Positions 34,365 to 44,800 of a stretch of 64,000 nucleotides of DNA are shown here, one piece after another. The stretch comes from Trichobilharzia szidati (Eukaryota > Platyhelminthes > Trematoda > Strigeidida > Schistosomatidae), in NCBI GenBank assembly GCA_944472155.2, contig OX235272.1:1224354-1288353 (forward strand), written 5' to 3'. Each line of letters starts with the position of its first letter. Position 1 is the stretch's first letter. Both the position numbers and the translations under genes were made by a program. The notes under the pieces were generated by a model, which worked only from the letters and a program-made list of their open reading frames with translations, searched no databases and was not told where the DNA came from.

Positions 34365-34590
34365 GAAACAGTGCGTTTACATAGGTACTGTCTGTTTTGG
34401 AACTGAGCGTAGAATCATTGCAATCATTGGAATCTGAAAGCGTTTAAATCACCCATTCTACATCAAAAGCCTGGATTCAAAAACTGCATCTGCTATAGCG
34501 CAAATTTTCTAATTGCTTTCTGTATGAGATATGACAGTTACTAGCCAAAGAGCTTAGGTCTGGGCAGTTTGTCTTGCTTACTTGTCGGTT
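34365..34590 (+). repeat. Repeat F, copy 1
   Basis: About 220 bases shared with 41085-41320, for example GAATCTGAAAGCGTTTAAATC and the ATTCAAAAACTGCAT stretch. Element type unknown; not coding. Confidence 0.6.
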
Positions 34591-34609
34591 CCTAGTACAG
34601 ATGCTTCAG

Positions 34610-34840
34610 TGATTTCTGAGGATAAACTTGAGGTAATTTGGTGGGTGATAAGTAGTAGTGGAATCCAAGATGCATACTTCATCCTATTTGGGACTCATCA
34701 TCTGGATGTATCTGCGTCCCCCAGTGAGTGAATTAGTGATGCTATTCCTACTGAGGTTCAAACCCACTACCCATTGTTCCGAACCTCAAAGTTTTATCCA
34801 CTAGACCACTTGGGTCGCGACAACCATCACCTGTGAGACG
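34610..34840 (-). repeat. Sm-alpha type 1 hammerhead SINE, minus strand
   Basis: Read on the minus strand: a tRNA-like head with AAGTGGTCTAGTGGATAAAA (A box) and GGGTTTGAACCTCAG (B box), then a hammerhead with GATGATGAGTCCCAAATAGG ATGAAG, then CATCTTGGATTCCACTAC and the type 1 tail to 34610. Two core positions are mutated (C3 and the last A of GAAA), so self-cleavage is unlikely. The layout is that of schistosome Sm-alpha elements. Confidence 0.75.
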
Positions 34841-35110
34841 AGCATCAGTTATTATTTGATTCCAGTCAATTTTGATTTTCCCTATGAGTGACTGGACCGA
34901 AATGTTCAGCATCTGTCGACATTCACCTGACGAGTCCAAAAACAGGGCGAAACGCGCATCTTGGATTCCACTGCTAGTTACCACCTACCAGATATCTTCA
35001 GTTTAATCCTCAAACATCGTTGAAGTGTCCGCATTTAGAGCCGACACATCTTAACAAAGGCCGAACATTTCGGCTAAGTGAATCGGCGGAAAAATCAAAA
35101 TTAAATTACA
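34841..35110 (+). repeat. Sm-alpha type 1 hammerhead SINE, plus strand
   Basis: Opposite orientation to the previous element. A well-kept hammerhead core (34927-34960) is followed by TTGGATTCCACTGCTAGTTA and the same type 1 tail through CATTTCGGCTAAGTGAATCG. The tRNA-like head is not readable. Confidence 0.7.
34915..34970 (+). ncRNA. Type I hammerhead ribozyme motif
   Basis: CTGACGA (34927-34933), stem II GTCC/GGGC (34934-34937 with 34945-34948, one G-T pair) closed by a 7-base loop, GAAA (34949-34952), a CGCGC stem III remnant and the cleavage triplet ATC ending at 34960. ATTCA (34921-34925) can pair with TTGGAT as stem I. All catalytic core bases are present; the expected C-G pair at the base of stem III is a C-A mismatch, so activity is uncertain. 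Confidence 0.65.
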
Positions 35111-35227
35111 CACAAAAACAAAATATTTTAGCCTAAGATGATATCTACAATAGTGTGTTTAATTTGGATGAAATGGTTCACTTATACGAGTCTTTATATA
35201 AAGTGATGCATTCTTCTGATTAGCTGC

Positions 35228-35425
35228 ATCGATTTATTGATATTAGATGGTTGGAGGCAATCGGTAGGAAGTCTTGCTTGATGTAGTTTTCGTGCTAGTT
35301 GGCACTCACCAATCACCAAGGAGTATCATCTGCACCTACCTTGGAAGAGCTCATATCACTTCTGACATTCGAACGCGCGTCACTCAGTGCTGCAGTCAGA
35401 GACCTTAACACTGAATCAAGTTACC
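35228..35425 (+). repeat. Repeat E (tRNA-like SINE), copy 1
   Basis: TTAGATGGTTGGAGGCAATC, GGTAGGAAGTC, TTTTCGTGCTAGTTGGCACTC and a B-box-like ACATTCGAACGCGCGTCAC. Shared with 36340-36830, 40605-40800 and 44790-44930. Confidence 0.65.
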
Positions 35426-35654
35426 CTACAATGAGAAATACGCATCTAGGGTCATTTAGGTGTAATAAATCTTTTTATCAAAGTTTACAATTTATGTTGC
35501 CTTAGGAAAATTCATTACTGAAATAATGACTTCCGATGTGATTTATCAACGTTTCTGAAATCAATGCAGGGTTGCTGAAAACATCTGCAGTTGATATGGT
35601 TCACAAGCCAAAAACAACAACAATCAGTTCAAGATATATACACACCAAAAGACA

Positions 35655-35870
35655 CAAGATGCGTCAGTGGAGTAGAGGCAGAATGCTCGCCAACCACTTA
35701 AGTGGTCTGAGGTTCTATCCCCAGTCCACGCACGTGCGAACTCCTCCTAGCTATTGATAAGCCTGGTAAAGAGAGAAGACAGGGAGTGAGACTAGCAGAC
35801 CCATCGGAACTTCAAAACTCAAGCTTGAAGCCCTATTTTCCTCTGGGAACGCAAACGAACAAAAAGTAAC
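35655..35870 (+). repeat. SINE-B copy
   Basis: GCGTCAGTGGAGTAGAGGCA head, GGTTCTATCCCCAG B-box-like segment, and the CTTGAAGCCCTATTTTCCTC end. Confidence 0.75.
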
Positions 35871-36339
35871 ACAAGAGCAAGATAAGACAAGGCCAATATC
35901 ATCTACAGGGTAAATTGTAACAATTGCAAAAAGCATTATGTATGTCAAAGTAGATATCCTCTTCATCTCCGCACCCACTAACATAAGTTAGCTGTCAAAA
36001 GACATGAAAATCACTCCCTTGTATTAATGCATGTGGACAGGTAAGCATACCAATGCTACTGGAAAGATGTATAAATTTCATGCGTAGGAAACTCCAAGAG
36101 TGCCACAGAAATTCTAATAAACCTGGTACTCAAATGAATCTGCAATCAACAGATGTATTTATGTAGATTAGATTTGTCAGGCAGTGTATCAGTCACACGG
36201 ACAAAGGATTAGATATCTGATCAACGAAATATTCAGCTTCAATCAAAATGAACAAATGGGTAAGAAAATCTCCACAGACAACCAGTCGCGTTCAAGGCCA
36301 TCAGAAAATACGGTATTTCTCATTAAAGATACATATACT

Positions 36340-36830
36340 TTTGGTGTTAGGTGGTTGGAGGCTGTCGGTAGGAATATGACAACAGAAAACAAGGGCCAGG
36401 CAACGGATCGTTTATTTGGGAAATCAACAGATATTTATACATTTTCACGTACATTATTATAGATTACTGTAAGCAAACAAACACAGTCTTCTGATTGGTG
36501 GTTTCTCGCTGAACGTTAACCTTTCATCTCTTTGTGGCCGTTTCCTTGAACGTCAGACCATATATCTGCGAATTGTATCCTCCTACGCAAAGTGTGCTGT
36601 GACTTGTTGTTGAGTCACTCTTTGTTCTTATTTTTCTCATGACCAATATTGGGGACGTAAACATTTACGCAAATTACTGTCTACTAAATCTGTCTAGCAG
36701 CCAGCTGTCATCACAGGAACACCTGTATTAACGTTGCATACCTGTTGGTGGTCTTCAGAAAGGCGTGTCTGCAACCTTGAATGAGTTAATGTCCCCTTAG
36801 AGATCTGAACCTTTTTCACTAAGTTCCGTG
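36340..36830 (+). repeat. Repeat E, copy 2, interrupted by a solo LTR
   Basis: The 5' piece 36345-36374 (GTTAGGTGGTTGGAGGCTGTC) and the 3' piece 36716-36830 flank the LTR at 36375-36715, which therefore inserted later. Confidence 0.6.
36375..36715 (+). repeat. Solo LTR, copy 3 (TSD GGAA)
   Basis: 341 bases from TATGACAACAGAAAACAAGG (two transitions away from TGTAACAAC) to CCAGCTGTCATCACA, flanked by GGAA at 36371-36374 and 36716-36719. Confidence 0.82.
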
Positions 36831-36934
36831 AACAAAGATGTTGCCCCTGAGCTGTTCTGGATCACGATTGACGTCCTCACGATGTCGACTCCCTTGGTTT
36901 GTAATCAATTCGAAAACTTCATTAATAAAAACAA

Positions 36935-37225
36935 GACAAGCAGTCCAAGGAAGAGGCTCTTTTCAGTGAATTCATTTACTCCTTTAGCTGTACAGTCGCA
37001 TTTATATACAATTTTTCATAAAAGAGGGTAGTAACAGAAGTGATAAGTAGTCACTAGCATAGTTATCAATAATAGTCATTCCATAAAGGGAGTTAAATAA
37101 CTGCATTAGAGTTACGTAATAGAATGAATAATTTAATGAACGAATAGCTGTAATTAGGATGCACATAGAAACAAAGGAAAATTTAGAATTATGTAAGAGT
37201 TCTGAAGAAATATAGCAGTTATATT
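36935..37225 (-). repeat. PLE-C 3' UTR fragment
   Basis: Collinear with 17590-17940 and 20235-20560: AGCTGTACAGTCGCATTTAT, GTAGTAACAGAAGTGATAAG and GATGCACATAGAAACAAAGG. No coding part is retained. Confidence 0.55.
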
Positions 37226-37394
37226 GAGGAAGGAAAGTTTGGAAACCATATATTTCTCAGTAAAGTTGAAGGTTTATGTCTCGTCTTATTTTGCACTCAT
37301 CATCATCAACAGTTTGATTGTAACAAAACTGATTCTTCAGCGCCTAATCTATCTTCTCAAACTCCGAAATAATATCGACTACTCCTTGTAAAAT

Positions 37395-37590
37395 TTTTTT
37401 TTTTTTGATTTACAGCTTGATTTCCACACCGTATTTTCAGTACAAGTGTGGAACTTTCAGCATGGATATCGGTTGCCCAAATTCAGGCATACCATAGATA
37501 TCGGGTGTGCGCCGGCAGGGGTTCGAACCCCGGACCATGTGCATGGTCGGCGAGAGTCCTAACCACTGTGCCACCGACGCAGTGGTAATT
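37395..37590 (-). repeat. SINE-A, minus strand, with A-rich tail
   Basis: On the minus strand: GGTGGCACAGTGGTTAGGAC (A box), GGGGTTCGAACCCC (B box), then the body and ACGGTGTGGAAATCAAGCTG ending in a poly(A) run (T-run at 37398-37407 on the plus strand). One of the best-preserved copies. Confidence 0.85.
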
Positions 37591-37789
37591 TTCCTTTGAT
37601 TTTTAACAGGATGACATATATCTGCTTCTTTTTGTGGGTACACTCATTATCTGACTGTCCTAATGTCACCTTAGGTTCTTCTAGACATAAAAGCCATATC
37701 ACACACTGGGTAGAAATGTATATCTGTATAAATTGTCCGAAATAAGAAGAAATGTGCTTTCTGGATTCCCCTCTTCTTTGGTTAACTGA

Positions 37790-38010
37790 ATTCCAAGTGG
37801 AATGTAGAGCTTCAGTTCATTGACGTTTCATTAATGATAGTGCTGTTTTTACTATTTAGGGTTGCTAGCCTCATACTTAACCTTCTCTGTTTGCCAAGCT
37901 CTCTGACGGATATCAAAGTAGGGGAGATTTAGGGGTTCGCAAGTTGGGGGATCGAATGGAGACCTCCTGTGTGGCTAGTCGACATTTCACCACTAGACCA
38001 CCGAAGCACT
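37790..38010 (-). repeat. SINE-B, minus strand
   Basis: TTCCAAGTGGAATGTAGAGC at the tail and the tRNA-like head GGTGGTCTAGTGGTGAAATG read on the minus strand. Confidence 0.65.
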
Positions 38011-38480
38011 ATGATTTGTTTAAACTTTTTTGAGGAAATATCATGAGAAATTTCCTTCTTAATGAAGAATTTTGTTATTTTTATTGTTTAATTCTTCCTA
38101 TTTAAACAATTGTTAGTGAGGAATGGCATTTTTTTTCTACCCTATTTATAAAATTTGCGATATTCTACAACATGCCTGTTTATTTAAAAATATTCAACTG
38201 CTTGGTTCGTGTTTTCGAATTCTAATATTTCATTAAAGTTAATTTTTTTAAAATTCTTGTTGAAATGAAGATTTATGCGTAGAAGTATGAGGGCTCCTGT
38301 TTGTCTTCACCTTGTCTTTTTCCAACCATACTGGGAAGCAAATGTGCTCACTGCATGCTTAAGTGTTTATTTATTTATAAAGTGGGATTAGATTTATTAC
38401 TTGCCTGCCCACCTGCCTACCTGACAAAATAATTTATAACTTTTCAAAATACACTTAATTACTAAATTATATAATACTAA
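38011..38480. other. AT-rich DNA upstream of the secreted-protein gene
   Basis: No repeat recognised; probably includes the promoter-proximal region of the gene starting at 38600. Confidence 0.4.
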
Positions 38481-38490
38481 AATGTTGTGA

Positions 38491-38498
38491 TATAAAAG
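38491..38498 (+). promoter_or_regulatory. Possible TATA box
   Basis: TATAAAAG about 100 bases upstream of the ATG at 38600. Only a sequence match; the start site is unknown. Confidence 0.3.
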
Positions 38499-38599
38499 TT
38501 ATTAGGCTTTATACAGCAAGATTCTTTATATTATTGTGTGTTAATATTTCATACACAGAGAGATTTTCGTCATCTCAATAGTTAAAGAGTAAAACAAGA

Positions 38600-38817
38600 A
38601 TGATGGATAGAACAAACTCACTACAATGGAAAATTTATCTAACGCTTAATATACTACTATTATTATTTATTATGTTGTATACGGCTAACTGCTCAACACT
38701 ACCTAGACAAAAACCAAGCACCCGACAATTTGTCAATAGAACAGATGGTAATAAAATGGAGATTGTCTGCATTCTGGATCATGACGTCTATTGCCAGGAG
38801 CATTACGTGGGATTTAT
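38600..38817 (+). CDS. Exon 1 of the secreted-protein gene (signal peptide, first two Cys of the module)
   Basis: ATG ATG at 38600; codes 72 residues plus two bases. Hydrophobic residues 13-27, then Ala-Asn-Cys-Ser as a plausible cleavage region. The GTAAGT donor at 38818 fits the consensus. Asn46 in NRT is a possible N-glycosylation site. Confidence 0.78.
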
Positions 38818-41800
38818 GTAAGTTATTAAATTAGACTATGGGCACTTGTTATTCCTTTTCATGTGTACTTCTTTTATAATATAAGCGTCAGCGGTTTAGT
38901 AGTCGAATACTCGCCTACCATGCAAGTAGTTGACGAGTGTGTGATCCCCCGCTAACGCATGTGTCGGTGGCACATAGGTTAGGACTCTCGCCGACCATGC
39001 ACATGGTCCGAGGTTCGGTCCCCGGCCAACGCACACCTGATATCAATGTTCGACCTGCTAAATTTGGGCTACAGATATCACATGCTGAAAATTCCATACT
39101 TGTTTCAAAAATACTGTGTGAAGTCAAGCTATAATAAAACAAATAATTCATGAACCTCGTTTAGTCGGCAGTAGGCTGGTAAGGAGGAGGGTTTAGGTCT
39201 GAGACTAGCAACCCTCTCCCGTGAAAAGAAGCACCACTGCTACTGAAACTCCAAAGCTCAAGCATGAAGCCGTATTTATCCACCCGGAATGTACAAATAG
39301 GGAGAAAGAGAGAGAATACTATTGAGAAGGATAGAGTTGTCTTTAGAGTAACATTATCTCATATAAGGGTCTAGTATTAATGACTCTTACCACTCATTGA
39401 TATGAGTATCAGGAAACTTCTCACTTCAACCAGAATTGCTTGTTAGTCTGATTGAACCAACCAGGAACCGATTGTGAAACAAATAGGCAGGAAGAAATGG
39501 AGATGGATTGGCTGGCCATACTCTGAGGAAACCATCAAGTGACATCACTGGACAAGCCATTGCTCGAGTGGAACCCGACTGAATGGGAAGCGGCGAGTTG
39601 GTCGTCAGTGCGAGGGTGGGTGACTTGGAGGAGGTCATGTGAAGAGGAGATGAAAACGTGTGGGCAGACTTGGAGCCAGGTGAAGACTCTAGCAGAGAAC
39701 CGAACGCAATGGAGACGCACGGCTGGAGACTTATGTTCCTCTAGGAATTAAAGGAAACAATAACAATAATATCTTTTCCAGCTAAGCTCATCAACGTTCT
39801 CACTCAGAATCAGTTTGCTTGACAGAATCCCTACGTTTTTGGTTGTCGTATATGTTATCAAGCAGATCATTTATATATTCTGATGTGAATATTCTTACTC
39901 TGCGTAGGAAACTGTGATCGACTTCTACCTCAAATTGTGTATAATTTACATATTGTGAATTTCACTAGACGATTGTTAACGTTTTAGAAGTAGATGTTAT
40001 AATATGAAAGTAATTATGAGGGTTGAATTTCATATATTTACGACTGTAAAGCTCATTTCAGCCACTCAGTAGAATATAGTTTTATGCAAATTTGCTTCTT
40101 TTTCTTGACTACAATTTATAGTATCAAACAGGTCACATACTGTGATCGGAACAAGTCGGTTTCTAAAGGAAACTATGGTGAAATGTCACCACTCCAACTG
40201 TGTAAACTGCTAATTGCTAATCAGTCTGTAAATTGTGAATTTGATTTATGGTATGACCGGCTCGATCAGGTGGATTCGGCTGTCTGAGCTGAGTCGAACT
40301 GGGTGCAGCGCTGATGGGCTTGGCCGCAGACAAGCGAAATAGCTAAAACGGTGTTTAGATCATATCGATCTAGTTAGGTAGCGAGTACTGCTTATTGATT
40401 AGAGTGGTGTGCAACCCCTCATCCCAGACAATCAGTTGTATATAGTAATGAATTTGTTGAGAAGACTCCCTTCGCTAGATCATTTATCTTGGCTTTCTTT
40501 CTGCGTGTCACAGTGAGTATTTTCTGCTATTTAGGAATTTTAGGAATATCATTAAAGGTTGGGAAAGAATAAGGGGCTGAAGACTTTTCGTTCAATCTTT
40601 AGTTTATTGATATTAGATGGTTGAAGGTAATCGGTAGGAAGCTCTACTTGACCTAGCTTTCGTGCTAGTTGGTACTCATCAGTAAAGGGTATCTGCTTTC
40701 TTGAAAGAATTCATATCCCTCCTGAGATTCGAACCCGCGTCACCCATTGCTGTATTCAGAGATATTATAATGCACCGTGACGGTGAGCCACATAGAATGG
40801 TAGTCACACTGTCAGCTTCATTGACAGAATTCAGTAGGCATCAAACGAAGGATTAGACACATTGTACTAGTCACTAACTAGTGTCCAATTGAAATCTTCA
40901 GTTATTTAAAGAACCAGACAAGACTGATTGGTAATTTTAAAGTTAGCGGTAGACTTTGGAGAAAGGAAGTCGATAGTCTTCGAACTGTGGAAACTGTGTA
41001 CAGTGTTTTCAGAGGTAAAACATTCCATCCTTATTCTGAGCTAGAAATCATTTAGTGTAATGTAATGCCAGAATTCAAGGAAAGTGGAGTTTTAATGTGT
41101 ATACTATTTGGTTTGGAATTGAGTGTAGAATCATTTGGATAAAAGTGGGATCACTAGAATCTGAAAGTGTTTAAATCAACCATTTTACACCAAAAGTCTG
41201 TATTCAAAAACTGCATGTGATATGGTGTGAATTTTCTAATTGTTTTCTGTATCACATGTGACACTTAGCGACCAAAGAGCCCATGTCTCATAACTTGACA
41301 ATTTGTCTTGCTAGTTTTACACAGAAGTGAGGAACTAATTATTATTATCATTATGATTATTACTATTTCTATTTATATGACTCCGTTGATTCCATTCACT
41401 GTAGATTTAAGTACTTCTAGGTTCCAAAGCCTTTAAAAATCACCTCAAATTTACTCGGTGCAATAAGGTATCACTTAGTTAACGTGCAAGCAAGAGTACC
41501 CAAATCATACTACAGCGTTATTATCATTATTATCATTACTAACTCTTTGCGACACATTACCATTGCACTCAAATCCGCTTTCAATTGGCTCCATCCGTGC
41601 ACACAAGCTTTCATCTTATAGACAAATAATCATCCTCATGTCATGCTCAGATGCCCAGCTGTTGGTTCTCCGTTCGAATCCCATTCCACACCTCGGAGTT
41701 TGATTTCACTCTAATGTTTTCCTAGAGAATGTCTAATCCACTTCCACTTCCTTCTGCATATTTCTTGGACGATAGTCTTTTGGATGATTCATTTCCACAG

Positions 41801-44800
41801 TTCTTTGTTGTTTGCTTATACTTTCTGGCGGACTATCTGGTTTCCAGTAATGAGTGAAGGAATGTGTTAACAGAATTTTGTCGTAAGTAGACTTTTGGAA
41901 ATGCCTTCTCTGATACACACGCCGTCTCTAGCTTGATTAACACTGAAGCTGAAAATGTGTATCACCACATTGAGTTCACAGTACTGAATACGTGTCTTGC
42001 TTCCCCGATTCTATGCACTTTTACAGGATTAGCTGAATATATTCCTGTTTCTTGTCTGAAGAACGACTTAGTTATGAAGAAGTTATTATATTGTTTCCTT
42101 TAATTCCTAGAGGAACATAGGGCTTCAGCCGTGCGTCTCCATTGCGTTCGGTTCTCTGCTAGAGTCTTCACCTGGCTCCAAGTCTGCCCACACGTTTTCA
42201 TCTCCTCTTCACATGACCTCCTCCAAGTCACCCCGCCCTTGCACCGCCGACCAACTCGCCGATTCCAATACAATCGGGTTCCACTCAAGCGATGACTTGT
42301 CTAGTGATGTCACTTGATGGTTTGTTTCCTCAGAGTATGGCCAGGCCATCCATCTCCATTTCTTCCTGCCCATTCGTTTCACAATCGGTTCCTGGTTGGT
42401 TCGCTTCCAGAAACCTCTGTTTTTGATCTTTTCTGGCCGGCCATCTGATCTTGAGTGGTACTAAGCGAAGACAACTGTTAATGAAGGTCTGTAATTTGTT
42501 CTGAGATGCTCTTTATGACGCGCTGGCCAAATCTCTGATCCGTATAGTACCACTGACTTCACACTGGATTTGAAAATCCGGATCTTATTTTGATGCTGAG
42601 TGCTGAAGAAGTTATAAACGTATAAATGAAATTCTAAAACAAAACGTCATTGATGTTCATTACTTATTGGTGTACTCACTGGACTTCCACCTAGTTGGCA
42701 TAAGGGTCAAATACTTCGTTCTAAGCAACTAAGTAGTGTCATCAGTTGTCACATTAATTAGCCTGGCTCCTATTCTAGTACATAAGGAATGCGTCCTGAA
42801 TAACCAAATTGCAACTAACTGATGTTCATCATTCATGAAAAGTCTGTTATTTCAGAAAAGATCGAAAAATAAATTAACGTACTATTCAAATCACTTTAAT
42901 TGTTAAAACACAAGAATAAGTTTAATACAATTTGGACTTTCCTGCTGATTGAATGGACCGGAATGCCCGGTCTCTATTTGACATCTCGGCTCCTTGTGCA
43001 GATGCTTCGATTATATCTAAAGACTTAACTTGAAGTAATTTGGTGGATGGTGACTAGCGGTGGAATCCAAGATACACATTTTGTTTTAAGTGTTTTATGA
43101 CTATGAGCAATGTAATTAGTTTCACTTTGCTAATGTGATCAGCAATTCGGTTATATGTGGGGAATAAATTTAGAAAGTGCTGCTGATTTAACCTTTGAAG
43201 TTTGAATCTTTCTCGAAAATACTATTATTACTCTGCTTGTTGGATATATCACATGCCTATTGTAAAGCAGTATTGTTTACTGGATGACAATTAGAACGCA
43301 CTAATTATGGTTCGTAATCACATCGAAACTTGGCTCTTATAGTTCCTGTCCTCCTTTCCTCATTTGTCTGAAGATTAGTAGAATTTTCCAGTTATCTGCG
43401 ACAGCTAATGTGGTTATCGACAATAACCTGTGTTCAAAACTTCCTTATCCAGTAATAATATTAATCACTTTATTCCAAAAAATAATAATTTTAAAGAATG
43501 GAATTTTCAAGGTTCTTTTTATACATATCGCAACAATTTAGCTCCTTTTATAAATATATAAATGCATAAATTTAAAATAATTAATAACGGTAATGATACT
43601 AATAATGAAACCACTATAAATAGGATGTTTATGGAAACATAATGAATTATAAGTAGATAATAATAATAATCTTTGACTATACTTTGCAGTTCACTTACTG
43701 ATTTGAAAGTTTATAAGTTCTTTTCCGACATCTGACTGTCTCTTCACGCAACCCTCCCTGCTAAATATGGTGGTATGGTAGAATTTTTATATTTAGTTGT
43801 ACGAGCGTAAATTCTTATGAAATTTCTTCTGGTTTTACCCAAAGAGATACAAGGTAAAAGTTGAGAATAAAGGGGATGTCCAGTATCAGGCTAGATAAAC
43901 TTAGCCAAATGCTCGCAAAAATTTAAGTATCTATTAACAATAATGTCAGTTAGCTGTGTCAGAGGCACACCACTAACCCTGACTGCTGACAACCTTTAGT
44001 GTTCTACTTAATATGAAAAAGTCTTTTTTGAGAAGTCCAGGGAAGAATAATGGTGAACAACAAAGAAGAATGTAAAGAATACATTATTCAATAAATTGTT
44101 AGGGAAGAGGTTAAGTTATGTTGACAGAAAGTTTCAACTTCTTTATGTAATAAGACAAACGAAAAATCTCCGTAGAAATCAACAGGATATGAGACGAACA
44201 ACTAAGATTTGAAGAGAAACTGATGCCTAGATGAGAGATATTCAATTTACTCCGTATGGCAGTGCCGTCAATATTACAGGAATCATGAGACTGAATCGGC
44301 AGTTCACACAATTCTTGTTCACATCTGAAACTAAGCTCAGCAATGTGATATTTAGATGGATTCAGTTTGAAAACACGTGTTAACTTCAGATGAGAATCTA
44401 TTCATCATATAAGAACAGTAGAATACAGAAACTGCTGGAACAGAAGTGGAAATAATACTGTTTCACTGTGTAATATATCCAGTGGTAAAATATCGAATAT
44501 GGACTTCTATTGGACAACGGTGGATGATTATTGCTGGAGAGTCCTAAACTAGGACTGTCCAATACTCTCTGGTGTTCCCATGGTTCTCTAACTAATGTCA
44601 GATCACGATCAAACCTGTAACCAACCAGATCCCTGTAAACCAACATTCGATGATTACTCTGGATCCGCTTGAAAAACCTGGGAACCTGAAAATAAAATTC
44701 AGGATACAAATTGACAGCTGTTAACTGCTGTTCCCTGTGTTCGCAAAAGGCTGAGACATTTTTTTTCTATGATGTTATTTGTGTCTGTATAACTTACATT

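Noticed and set aside
37395..37590. tRNA gene on the minus strand
   Set aside because: A and B boxes are good but the same sequence recurs six times with a common body and A-rich tail, so it is a SINE.
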